DNA from: Burkholderiales bacterium
Lineage (GTDB): Bacteria > Pseudomonadota > Gammaproteobacteria > Burkholderiales > SG8-39
Assembly (NCBI GenBank): GCA_026417035.1
Contig: JAOAEA010000009.1
Span: 39,511-78,232 of the forward strand
Direction: 5' to 3'
DNA: 38,722 nucleotides
Under the pieces are notes generated by a model that did not search any database, was not told the DNA's origin, and saw nothing but the letters and a program-made list of their open reading frames with translations. Below are positions 7,999-15,107 of the stretch, in pieces. The position numbers and the translations under genes are program-made. Within the stretch, counting starts at the first letter, position 1, and each line of letters opens with the position of its first letter.

Positions 7999-10733
7999 GC
8001 GGCGACCCTCGCGAGGCGCACGCGCACGATGTCGGCGCCCGAGCCGGTGGCGTCGGTGAGCTCGAGCGACATCGTCGCGAGCGTGTTGAGGCTCGGCATG
8101 CCGAAGTCCTTCGCGTGCGGCGTCGCCCAGTGGCCGAACTGGCCGACGAGGAGCAGCGTGTCGGGCCGGATGCCCTGCCGCACCTGCGCGCGCGCGCGCA
8201 CCGCGCGCTGCGGCGTGGCGATCTCGACCAGGTCGCCGTCGGCGATGCCCAGGCGCGCGGCGGTGCCGGCGTTGATCACCACGCCCTTGTGCCCGGTCAG
8301 GTTGTCGGCGACCTCCTTGACGAGCTGCACGCCGGCGTTCGCCCCCCACGAGTACTGCATGCTGCGCGCGGTGAGGAGCCAGAAGGGGTACGCCTCGGCG
8401 GAGCCGCCCTGCGCGACCATCGCGCGCTCCCACTCGCCCGGGAAATCCTTCCACTTCGGCAGCGGCTGGTATTCGGCGAGCTGCTTGTCCCACCAGCGCA
8501 TGCCGTGCTCGTGCAGCCGCCGGCCGAGCTCCTGCCCGACGCGCCACAGCCGCTCCTGGTAGGGGAGCTCGAAGCGCAGGCCCTGCTTCACCATCGTGGG
8601 GAAGAGGTACCAGTCGGTGCGCGCGAAGGGCTTCGTCGCGAGGCCGTGCGCCTTCCACCAGTCGAGCCCGTGCGACTCGGCGCCATCCGAGAGCTCGGCG
8701 CTCGCGGCGCGGCACACGCGGTCCCAGATCTCGTCGCGCGAGTAGACGCGGTCGGGCGCGAGGCTATGGTCCCAGCGCTCGCCCTTGAGCGGGACGCCGC
8801 CCGCGCCCTTGTTGATGGCCGCGTTGTACTTGTCGAGGAGCCCGGTGCGGCGCGCGAGCTCGGTCGCGATGTCGGTGAAGTCGCGCGCCTCGCCCCGCGG
8901 CGCGACCGCCGGCTGGCGCAGCGCGAAGCCCTCGCGCTCCCAGAACTGCTCCACGTACTTCGAGCCGCCGATGCGGATGAGCTGCAGGCTCTCGAGGTCG
9001 GTGGCGTCGGGCAGCAGGATGTCGGCCGCGTGGTTCGTCTCGTCGCGGGTGTAGGCGAACGCGACCACGAACGGGAAGCGCGCCATCCGCTCCACGACCG
9101 CGGGCGTGTCCCAGAACGAGATCGCCGGGTTGGTCCGGTAGACGAACCACACCTCCGGCGGCGTGACCTTCGGCAGCCCCTCGGGCGTGCCGTCGAGGAA
9201 CATCCACGAGAAGTGCGTCGGCCCGAGCGCCTGGCTCCACGGCCCGTCCGCGGCGAGCGGCACCATGCTGCGGTAGGCGTTGCGGATGTTCGGGCGCGGG
9301 CTCCAGTGCGCCTTGTCGGTCGGGTTGAGCGGCGGCAGCAGGAAGCCGTCGGGGCCGGGCTTCGCGCTCGCGAGCCGCTCGGAGAGCGGACGGTTCAGGC
9401 GCACGGTCGTGCCGAGCGTGCCGCCCGGCACCTCGAGGCCGCCGACGAGCGTCGCGAGCACGGTGCGCGCCCAGCAGCACTCGAACCCGCCCCAGCCGTT
9501 GGTGACCGTCTTGCCGAGGCTCACCGCGACCGGGCGGAACGGCAGCGTCCGGCCCTCGATCTCGATCGTCGCGCCGACCTGGGCGTGGTCGAGGAACTCG
9601 TTCGCGACGCGCCGCATCGTCGCTGCCGGGACGTCGCAGATCGCCGCGGCCCATTCGGGCGAATACGGCGCGATGTGCGCGACGAGCTTCGCGAACGCGG
9701 GCTCGCCCGCGAGACGGCCGCGCGCGAGCTCGTCCCGGTCGGGGCCGATCTCGACCGCGTCGGCATGGAACGCGCCCTCGAGCGCCGGATCGGTGTCGGG
9801 CGTGTCGAAGGGCACGGCGGCACCCCGCCTGCGGTCCCACAGGAGCGGCTTGCCCGTCGCCGGATCGCGGAGGTAGAACCCGTGCGCGCCGACGAGATAC
9901 GGCGACGCGGTGTGCTGCGCGAGGAAGGGGAGGTCGAGGCGCTCGCGTTTGGCCTCGTGGAGCATCACGTGGATGAGCGCGTAGAGGAACGCGGCGTCGG
10001 TCTTCGGCCGGATCGGCACCCACTCGGCGGAGCACGCGCCGGTGACCGAGAGGTGCGGCTCCACCTGCACGCGCTTCATGCCGCGCGCGCGCGCGTTCGC
10101 GTGGCGCCACACGCCGACCACGCCGCCGGAGGCCTCGACGTTCGCGCCGCACGAGATCACGTAGTTGCAGAGCGGCGTGTCGGGGCTGACGGTGAAGCCG
10201 CGATGCCAGTACTCGCCGAAGAGGTGCTCGGAGTGGTAGCACTTCACCCCCTGCCCCGAGCCGAAGCCCATGTCCACCGGGCCCCACGCGGCGAGGAACG
10301 CGGGGAAAGTGCCCATGTACGACTGGGGCGTGCCGCCGCCACCGAAGCTCGCCGCGACGCGCGGATAGCCCGACTCGTCGAGGAGCCCCGTCTCGCGGAT
10401 CGCGCGCAGCTTCGCCGCGATGGTGTCGAGCGCCTCGTCCCAGGAGATCGGCACGAAGCCGGGGTCCTCGTCGCGCCCCTTCTTCGGGTTGGTGCGCTTC
10501 ATCGGCGTGAGGACCCGGTTCGGGTTGTAGGTCTTCTGCACGAGGCCATAGGCCTTCACGCAGACCTTGCCCCCGCCGGGGTGCACGTCACAGGCGCCGA
10601 AGTTCGGCTCGACCTCGGTGGCGACGCCGTCGGCCACCTTGACCTGCAACAGGTCCGGACCGGCGACGCACTGGTAACAATAGGTCGCGAGGCGGCGGAC
10701 CTCGCCCTTGCCCGAGCGCTCCGGCGCGTTCAT
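7995..10733 (-). CDS. padB: Molybdopterin subunit of phenylacetyl-CoA:acceptor oxidoreductase (PadB-like)
   Basis: A 912-residue molybdopterin oxidoreductase of the DMSO reductase superfamily. Near the N-terminus Cys19, Cys22, Cys48 and Cys58 can bind a [4Fe-4S] cluster; the bis-MGD domains follow, and the C-terminal molydopterin-binding domain lies at about 785-905. In the Pad system this enzyme oxidises phenylacetyl-CoA at the alpha carbon to phenylglyoxylate (with CoA release) using quinone. The assignment rests on size, the three-subunit set with PadC and PadD and the adjacent phenylacetate-CoA ligase. There is no twin-arginine signal peptide, so the active site should face the cytoplasm, as a CoA-thioester substrate requires. 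GGGGACGGCG precedes the ATG, 10 bases after the thioesterase gene. Another substrate of this superfamily cannot be excluded by eye. Confidence 0.78.
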   Translation of the reverse strand: MNAPERSGKGEVRRLATYCYQCVAGPDLLQVKVADGVATEVEPNFGACDVHPGGGKVCVKAYGLVQKTYNPNRVLTPMKRTNPKKGRDEDPGFVPISWDEALDTIAAKLRAIRETGLLDESGYPRVAASFGGGGTPQSYMGTFPAFLAAWGPVDMGFGSGQGVKCYHSEHLFGEYWHRGFTVSPDTPLCNYVISCGANVEASGGVVGVWRHANARARGMKRVQVEPHLSVTGACSAEWVPIRPKTDAAFLYALIHVMLHEAKRERLDLPFLAQHTASPYLVGAHGFYLRDPATGKPLLWDRRRGAAVPFDTPDTDPALEGAFHADAVEIGPDRDELARGRLAGEPAFAKLVAHIAPYSPEWAAAICDVPAATMRRVANEFLDHAQVGATIEIEGRTLPFRPVAVSLGKTVTNGWGGFECCWARTVLATLVGGLEVPGGTLGTTVRLNRPLSERLASAKPGPDGFLLPPLNPTDKAHWSPRPNIRNAYRSMVPLAADGPWSQALGPTHFSWMFLDGTPEGLPKVTPPEVWFVYRTNPAISFWDTPAVVERMARFPFVVAFAYTRDETNHAADILLPDATDLESLQLIRIGGSKYVEQFWEREGFALRQPAVAPRGEARDFTDIATELARRTGLLDKYNAAINKGAGGVPLKGERWDHSLAPDRVYSRDEIWDRVCRAASAELSDGAESHGLDWWKAHGLATKPFARTDWYLFPTMVKQGLRFELPYQERLWRVGQELGRRLHEHGMRWWDKQLAEYQPLPKWKDFPGEWERAMVAQGGSAEAYPFWLLTARSMQYSWGANAGVQLVKEVADNLTGHKGVVINAGTAARLGIADGDLVEIATPQRAVRARAQVRQGIRPDTLLLVGQFGHWATPHAKDFGMPSLNTLATMSLELTDATGSGADIVRVRLARVAA

Positions 10734-10743
10734 CGCCGTCCCC

Positions 10744-11151
10744 TCAGGCGAGGCCGGCCTTCTTCGCCTTCGCCGCGAGACGCGCTTCGGTCTGCGCGAC
10801 GTCCACGACGAAGCGGTTGTGCTTCCCGCGGCAGATCGCGTCCACGCCGTCGGTGGCCGTGACGTCGAAGCTCACCGCGCGGCCCTTCACGTCGGTGACC
10901 GTCGCCGTGATCTCGACCGTCATCCCGAGGAGCGTCGGCGCGAGGTGGTCCACCTCCACGCGCGTGCCGACGGAGTCCTCGCCCGGATCGAGGTGCTGGA
11001 GCAGCAGCTCGCGGCAGGTCATCTCGATGTCGCGCACGAGCATGGGCGTCGCATAGACGCGCGCCTTCTCGCCCATGAAGTCGATGGTGCGGTCGCGGCC
11101 GACGCCGATCCGCCGCGTCACGGTGACGCCCGCCGCCAGGGTGGATTTCAT
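10744..11151 (-). CDS. FlK-like hotdog acyl-CoA thioesterase at the head of the pad operon
   Basis: A 135-residue single hotdog-fold protein. Thr35, Glu43 and His69 have exactly the spacing (8 and 26 residues) of the catalytic Thr42/Glu50/His76 of fluoroacetyl-CoA thioesterase FlK, within motifs ATPML, RDIEMTC and EVDHLAPT. It should hydrolyse an acyl-CoA with an electron-poor alpha carbon. As first gene of the operon, 10 bases before padB, its likeliest substrate is phenylglyoxylyl-CoA or a stalled thioester; this is inference. A GGAGGCGG Shine-Dalgarno sequence lies before the ATG. Confidence 0.8.
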   Translation of the reverse strand: MKSTLAAGVTVTRRIGVGRDRTIDFMGEKARVYATPMLVRDIEMTCRELLLQHLDPGEDSVGTRVEVDHLAPTLLGMTVEITATVTDVKGRAVSFDVTATDGVDAICRGKHNRFVVDVAQTEARLAAKAKKAGLA

Positions 11152-11361
11152 GCCTGCCGCCTCCGAACCGTCGGTGCCAATGCGAGGGCGGACGGTGCGC
11201 TTCGCCCCGCGCCGGACGCGATCTCCGGCGCGGGCCGCGGCGCCCCTCCTCCTCGCCAGCCTTGGCACGCCCGGCGGCCGGCCCTGCGGCCTCGTTCTTC
11301 TCCCGCCCGGCGTGGTGGTCCCAAGCCGGACCATGGTAATCTCGTACCGTTATGCGCCTTT

Positions 11362-11375
11362 TTGATACAGATCAG
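11362..11375. promoter_or_regulatory. FNR/AcpR-type oxygen-regulator box
   Basis: TTGATACAGATCAG matches the FNR-family consensus TTGAT-N4-ATCAA at nine of ten defined positions. It lies between the divergent pad operon and the GNAT/Rrf2 pair. If it is centred at -41.5 on the plus strand, transcription would start near 11410, with TATCAC (11398-11403) as the -10 element at the right distance. FNR-like AadR and AcpR control anaerobic benzoate genes in Rhodopseudomonas and Azoarcus. Binding here is predicted only. Confidence 0.6.
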
Positions 11376-11402
11376 CTTTTCTTCACCGCGGCGTCTGTAT
11401 CA
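11363..11402. promoter_or_regulatory. 9-bp inverted repeat, candidate operator for the Rrf2 regulator
   Basis: TGATACAGA (11363-11371) is repeated in perfect inverted orientation as TCTGTATCA (11394-11402), 31 bases centre to centre, about three helical turns. One arm lies in the FNR box and the other on the predicted -10, so a repressor bound to both would block activation. The adjacent Rrf2 gene is the obvious candidate for the binding protein. A separate 6-bp inverted repeat (TGGTCC/GGACCA) lies at 11316-11333, nearer the pad operon. Confidence 0.5.
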
Positions 11403-11422
11403 CGTCGCGGGACGGCCGCTGA

Positions 11423-11887
11423 GTGAGCGCGCACCCGCCGGCAACCGCGGAGGTCGCGATCCGGCCGGTCGAGGCGGCCGACCTCGATGGCGTCATCGCC
11501 CTCGACGCGGCGATCACCGGCATCGCGAAGCCGGACTACTGGTACGAGCTCTTCCACCGCTACGGCACGCGCGGGCGGCAACAGCGCTTCTTCCTCGTCG
11601 CCGTCGCCGAGGGGGCGGTCGTCGGTTACATCCTCGGCGAGGTCCGCGACTGGGAATTCGGCCAGCCGCCCTGCGGCTGGGTGTTCGGCATCGGCGTGCG
11701 GCCCGACGGGCGGCTCGCCGGCGTCGGCGCGCGGCTGCTCGCGGCGATCCTCGCCGGCTTCCGCCGCGCCGGGGTCACCAAGGTGCGCACCCTCACCTCG
11801 CGCGAGAACAACCTGGTGCTCTCGTTCTTCCGCAGCCAGGGGATGATGGCCGCGCCGTTCATCCCGCTCGAGCTCGACCTCGCCTAG
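11423..11887 (+). CDS. BadL-like GNAT acetyltransferase
   Basis: A 154-residue single GNAT domain with LDAAITG at 27-33, a GYI...WEFG segment at 69-80 and the acetyl-CoA loop RLAGVG at 97-102. These features are shared with both halves of the double GNAT at 3220-4233. The next gene, 7 bases on, encodes an Rrf2-family regulator. In Rhodopseudomonas palustris the GNAT BadL acetylates aminobenzoates, and the products bind the Rrf2 repressor BadM, relieving repression of benzoyl-CoA reductase genes. The same gene pair next to aromatic genes suggests the same signal-making role. Orthology to BadL is inferred from context and fold, not from alignment. The start is GTG with a weak ribosome-binding site, close behind the predicted FNR-dependent promoter. 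Confidence 0.78.
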   Translation: MSAHPPATAEVAIRPVEAADLDGVIALDAAITGIAKPDYWYELFHRYGTRGRQQRFFLVAVAEGAVVGYILGEVRDWEFGQPPCGWVFGIGVRPDGRLAGVGARLLAAILAGFRRAGVTKVRTLTSRENNLVLSFFRSQGMMAAPFIPLELDLA

Positions 11888-11894
11888 GGCGCCG

Positions 11895-12332
11895 ATGAAG
11901 CTCCAGAAGGCTACCGAGCTCGCGCTCTACGCGATCCTCGAGTTCGCCGCGAACCCGTCGGCGCAGGTCTCCGCGGCGGAGATCGCGGAGAAGTACGGCG
12001 TGTCGCCGCACCACCTCGCCAAGGTCCTGCGCGAGCTCGGGCGCGCGGGGCTCGTCGAGTCCACACGCGGGGTCGGCGGCGGCTACCGCTTCGCCGGCAA
12101 CGCGAAGCGCCTCACGCTGCTCGACGTGATCGAGCTCTTCGAGACGCTCGGGCCGGACCCCGCGGCGCTCGCGGCCGGGACGCCGGGCGAGCGCGCGCTC
12201 GCGCGCGTCGCTTCCGAAATCGACGAGATCGCGAAGGCGACCTTCCGCTCGATCACGATCGACACGATGCTGAAGCTCGTCGAGCGCGAGCGGCGGCAGG
12301 CTGCGCCCGCGCCCGCCCCCGCGGCGGGTTGA
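11895..12332 (+). CDS. Rrf2-family transcriptional regulator, BadM-like
   Basis: A 145-residue regulator with the Rrf2 winged helix at about 1-80: LALYAILEFA, a recognition helix in VSPHHLAKVLREL and the wing GVGGGYRF. It contains no cysteine, so it cannot carry the iron-sulfur cluster of IscR, NsrR or RirA and is more likely to bind a small ligand, as BadM does. Co-transcription with the GNAT gene fits a pair that makes and reads an acetylated aromatic signal. Candidate targets are its own promoter, the divergent pad operon and the bcr operon. The C-terminus ends in an Ala/Pro-rich tail. The family is secure and the BadM function is inferred. Confidence 0.85.
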   Translation: MKLQKATELALYAILEFAANPSAQVSAAEIAEKYGVSPHHLAKVLRELGRAGLVESTRGVGGGYRFAGNAKRLTLLDVIELFETLGPDPAALAAGTPGERALARVASEIDEIAKATFRSITIDTMLKLVERERRQAAPAPAPAAG

Positions 12333-12400
12333 GGGCGCGGCGCAACGCGCGGCACCGCGTCGCCGTAGCCACTGCGCGATCGCGGCGGCGCGGCGCCGGA

Positions 12401-12727
12401 TTACTTCGCCGCCGGCGCGCAGTTCATGAAGGCAAGCGTGGCCCCGTCCGTGAGCGACACCCTCTCGCCGGCAGCCTCGAGCGTCGCCCGGCCGTTCGAG
12501 TAACGGCCCGGGCCGACCGGGTCGAGGCGGAATTCGCGGTCGGGCAGGACGACGAGCGCGTATTTCCCACCCGCCGGGTAGCGGACGACGAGACGCTTGC
12601 CCTGTTCGCACTGGTAGGCCACCGCGTCCGGCGGCAGCCGCGGCGCGGACCCGGTGTCCGGACCCGAGCGGAACCAGCTGCAGCCGGCGACGAGCGCGGC
12701 AGCGAGTACGATGACGAGGCGCTTCAT
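12401..12727 (-). CDS. mliC: MliC/PliC-type lipoprotein
   Basis: A 108-residue lipoprotein. The signal peptide ends in the lipobox LVAGC, with Cys16 as the acylated residue. The mature part (about 36-104) is a MliC domain with the usual Y.C..G....V.Y opening and two cysteines (40 and 103) that can pair. MliC proteins inhibit c-type lysozyme at the cell envelope. The ATG at the hydrophobic signal was chosen over a longer reading that would put Arg/Glu residues before it. The gene is single on its strand and convergent with the Rrf2 gene. Confidence 0.8.
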   Translation of the reverse strand: MKRLVIVLAAALVAGCSWFRSGPDTGSAPRLPPDAVAYQCEQGKRLVVRYPAGGKYALVVLPDREFRLDPVGPGRYSNGRATLEAAGERVSLTDGATLAFMNCAPAAK

Positions 12728-12782
12728 GACAGCTTGCTCCGGAAAATCGCGGCGCAAGGATAACGCACGCGCCACCGCCGAT

Positions 12783-13397
12783 TCAGCACTCCGGCTCGCC
12801 GGGCGCCGGCGCCGGCGCCGGGTTGAAGCGAAAGCGCGCCGGCACGTCCGCGGCCGCGATCGAGCCGAGCGGCACCCGTTTCTTTCCGATCGCGATGGCG
12901 AGGCCGGGCGCGCCGCCCGCGCCGAGCGACTCGAGGTCCTCGTCGGCGGCGGGCGCGCCGCCGGTCACCTCGATGCGCTCGAGCAGCTTCGCGAGGTCCC
13001 GGTCGAGCACGACGCCGGGGCCGAGCTCGGTCTCGATCACCAGCATCCCCGCGTCGTCCACCCAGGCGCGTTTGGGCTCGGCCGGCACGGCGCCGGTGTG
13101 CGCCTCGATCGACCGCCCGTCGGCGCGCAGGCGATAGACGAGCGGGGTGTATTCGAGCGCGACGAACACCCGCTGTGGCCCGTTCTGGAAGAACCAGCGG
13201 CCCGCGTCGTCGGCGGCATAGTTGCGGCCGATGAACTCGACCACCGCCGCGTTGGTGATGCGCTCGAACACCGGCGCGCCGGCTTCCGCCGCGCGCGACT
13301 TCACGAGCCAGTTGCCGCGCCGGTCGAGCTTCAGCCAGCCGAACACGTTGGGCACGTTCGGCCACTTCTGCATCGCGCGGATGACGACCTCGTCCAT
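12783..13397 (-). CDS. Conserved hypothetical protein
   Basis: A 204-residue soluble protein without signal peptide or membrane segment. It starts with a helical MDEVVIRAMQKWPNVP region and has a FIGRNYAADDAGRWFFQNG motif at about 57-75 followed by beta-rich sequence. It resembles a family I have seen annotated without function in betaproteobacteria; I cannot name a domain. An Ala/Pro-rich C-terminal tail ends in Cys. It is divergently transcribed from the EamA transporter with 49 bases between the starts, so the two may share a control region. An earlier in-frame start would cross into the EamA coding region, so the Met near GGAGCCGCAGCC was taken. Confidence 0.7.
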   Translation of the reverse strand: MDEVVIRAMQKWPNVPNVFGWLKLDRRGNWLVKSRAAEAGAPVFERITNAAVVEFIGRNYAADDAGRWFFQNGPQRVFVALEYTPLVYRLRADGRSIEAHTGAVPAEPKRAWVDDAGMLVIETELGPGVVLDRDLAKLLERIEVTGGAPAADEDLESLGAGGAPGLAIAIGKKRVPLGSIAAADVPARFRFNPAPAPAPGEPEC

Positions 13398-13417
13398 CGG
13401 AGGCTGCGGCTCCTGCG

Positions 13418-13423
13418 TAGAAT
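13418..13423 (+). promoter_or_regulatory. -10 element (TAGAAT) of the EamA gene
   Basis: TAGAAT lies 24 bases before the EamA start codon in a 49-base divergent gap. It matches the sigma70 -10 hexamer at five of six positions. No convincing -35 element is visible. Confidence 0.4.
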
Positions 13424-13446
13424 GACCGGCGCATCTTACCTCGCCG

Positions 13447-14304
13447 ATGACCGCCGCCGCCCTCGCGCTCGTGCTGGTCGCCGCGGCTGCGCACGCGACC
13501 TGGAACCTCGTGCTGAAGAAGGCGCGCGGCGGCCCGGCCTTCATGACGCTCGTTGCGATGGTCGCGACCGCGTTGTGGGCGCCGGTGGCGGCCGGCGCCT
13601 GGATCGTGCAGAGCTACCGCTTCGAGTGGATCCATCTCCTGCCGATCCTCGCGAGCGCGGCGATCCACACCGCCTACTTCCTGCTCCTCGACCGCGGCTA
13701 CCGCTTCGGCGACCTCTCGGTGGTGTATCCGCTCGCGCGCGCGACCGGGCCGCTCATCACGCTCGCGGCGGCCGTCGTCTTGCTCGGCGAGCGCCCGGGT
13801 CCCGTCGGCGTCGCCGGCGCGCTGCTCGTCGTCGCGGGTGCCTACCTCCTCACCGGGAACCCGCTCAAGCTCTTCTCGCGCGAGCGCCCGCGCGGCGCCG
13901 GCTTCGCACTGCTCACCGGACTCACGATCGCCGCGTACACGCTGGTGGACAAGCTCGCCGTGAGCCGCTTCATGATCCCGCCGATCGTCTTCGACTGGTG
14001 TTGCCTCCTCACGCGCAGCGCGATGCTCCTGCCGCTCGCCGGGTCGGCGGCGGCGCTCGCGGAATCGTGGCGTGCGGACCGCCGCGCCATCCTGCTCGTG
14101 GCGATTCTGTCGCCGGCCGCCTACATCCTCGTGCTCACGGCGCTCGTGTTCACGCCGGTGAGCCTGGTGGCGCCGGCGCGGGAGGCGAGCATCCTGTTCG
14201 GCGCGCTGATGGGCGCGCATTTCCTCGGGGAGCGGGACGCGCGGCGGCGCATCGTCGCCGCCGCCGCGATCGTCCTCGGGATCGCCGGGCTCGCGCTCGG
14301 TTAG
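13447..14304 (+). CDS. EamA/DMT-family transporter
   Basis: A 285-residue inner-membrane protein with ten predicted hydrophobic helices arranged as two EamA repeats (about 5-125 and 145-283), the plan of the drug/metabolite transporter superfamily. HATWN near residue 16 and VVYPLARATGP at about 94-104 are typical of the group. The substrate cannot be read from sequence; amino acids, purines or small organics are usual for relatives. It ends just before a short gap that carries the promoter of the next gene. Confidence 0.85.
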   Translation: MTAAALALVLVAAAAHATWNLVLKKARGGPAFMTLVAMVATALWAPVAAGAWIVQSYRFEWIHLLPILASAAIHTAYFLLLDRGYRFGDLSVVYPLARATGPLITLAAAVVLLGERPGPVGVAGALLVVAGAYLLTGNPLKLFSRERPRGAGFALLTGLTIAAYTLVDKLAVSRFMIPPIVFDWCCLLTRSAMLLPLAGSAAALAESWRADRRAILLVAILSPAAYILVLTALVFTPVSLVAPAREASILFGALMGAHFLGERDARRRIVAAAAIVLGIAGLALG

Positions 14305-14344
14305 CCCCCGCCCCGGAGGTGTGGTCCCGGCCGCGCCGCGTGCC

Positions 14345-14350
14345 TATACT
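14345..14350 (+). promoter_or_regulatory. -10 element (TATACT) of the 4HBT thioesterase gene
   Basis: TATACT matches the -10 consensus at five of six positions and lies 21 bases before the start codon, with AGGAGG between. The untranslated leader would be about 15 bases. No clear -35 element is present. Confidence 0.45.
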
Positions 14351-14371
14351 CGCGGCACCGCAGGAGGCGCC

Positions 14372-14827
14372 ATGAAACGTGAGGACTTCGCGTGCATCCA
14401 CCCGATGCGCGTGCGCTGGGCCGAGGTGGACATGCAGGGCGTGGTGTTCAACGCCCACTACCTCATGTACTTCGACACGGCGATCGCCGAGTACTGGCGG
14501 GCGATCAGCCCGGGGCGCGAGCAGGCGATCGCCGACATCTACATGCGGCTCTACGTCGTGAAGGCGACCGTCGAGTTCCACGGCTCGGCGCACTACGACG
14601 AGATGATCGACGTCGGCTGCCGCGTCGCCCGGCTCGGCCGGACCTCGATGGTCTTCCAGTTCGCGATCTGGCGCGGCGGGGACCACCTCATCTCCGGCGA
14701 GATCGTCTACGTCCACGCCGCGCCCGGGGAGAAGAAGTCCGCCCCCCTTCCCGAGGTGCTGCGCGACGCGGTGCTCGAATACGAGCGCACCGCGCCCGAT
14801 TCGGCCGCGGCGGGGGTGCCGCGGTAG
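14372..14827 (+). CDS. YbgC/FadM-type acyl-CoA thioesterase
   Basis: A 151-residue 4HBT hotdog thioesterase. The catalytic segment [18 protein letters not shown] (about 18-35) holds the aspartate (Asp20) that defines this group. It should hydrolyse acyl-CoA thioesters in the cytoplasm; chain length or aromatic preference is unknown. AGGAGG lies 4 bases before the chosen ATG, so longer in-frame readings were rejected. The protein is not closely similar to the FlK-like thioesterase at the head of the pad operon: its catalytic residue pattern is different. Confidence 0.85.
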   Translation: MKREDFACIHPMRVRWAEVDMQGVVFNAHYLMYFDTAIAEYWRAISPGREQAIADIYMRLYVVKATVEFHGSAHYDEMIDVGCRVARLGRTSMVFQFAIWRGGDHLISGEIVYVHAAPGEKKSAPLPEVLRDAVLEYERTAPDSAAAGVPR

Positions 14828-14905
14828 CCAGGGATCTGGAGCCGGCGATCAGCCACCCGTAGCCGCGGGCAGGACACGCCCCGCCCGCGGCGCAGGGGCG
14901 TTTGC

Positions 14906-15107
14906 TAAAGTGTCGGCCTCGCAGGAGAGAAGGCGTCCCGGTTCCTGCCCGGGGCGCGACCCCTTCGCGCGGGGCGGAGGCCGGGAGACGCCAGCTTTCC
15001 GTGCAACCGGACTCCGCGGCGCGGGGCGACATGCTTCCCGGAGCATCCTCGCCCCCAATGCTCGATTCTCGATCCTGAATCCTCAATCCTCGATCCTGAC
15101 CCCCGAC
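14906..15107 (+). promoter_or_regulatory. Structured 5' leader of the aldehyde dehydrogenase gene
   Basis: A possible -10 (TAAAGT, 14906-14911) is followed by about 190 bases before the ATG. The stretch folds into two strong hairpins: GGCGTC/GACGCC at 14932-14992, with CCGG and GCGCGA/TCGCGC inner stems, and GGGGCGA/TCGCCCC at 15023-15055, with ATGCT/AGCAT inside. Heptamer repeats follow. I recognise no known riboswitch class. Confidence 0.4.
15062..15103 (+). repeat. Six tandem heptamers (TCGATCC type)
   Basis: The units are TCGATTC, TCGATCC, TGAATCC, TCAATCC, TCGATCC and TGACCCC, head to tail without gaps, ending 4 bases before the aldehyde dehydrogenase start. The same heptamer family occurs near 20531-20631 and 27244-27271. 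No Shine-Dalgarno sequence is left between the repeat and the ATG. Confidence 0.8.

Noticed and set aside
4783..8562. Very long open frame (over 1200 codons) on the plus strand
   Set aside because: It lies opposite the ligase and pad genes, is dominated by Arg, Ala, His and Gly, and shows no domain. GC-rich codons of the true genes leave the opposite frame open.
7995..10733. Dimethyl sulfoxide, polysulfide or nitrate reductase
   Set aside because: No Tat signal and the operon holds a phenylacetate-CoA ligase and a CoA thioesterase. The choice remains inference without a search.
11895..12332. Rrf2 protein as an iron-sulfur sensor such as IscR or NsrR
   Set aside because: The protein has no cysteine, so it cannot bind the cluster that defines those regulators.
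14932..15055. Known riboswitch (glycine, TPP, cobalamin or SAH) in the aldehyde dehydrogenase leader
   Set aside because: The hairpins lack the conserved core bases of these classes as far as I can check by eye.
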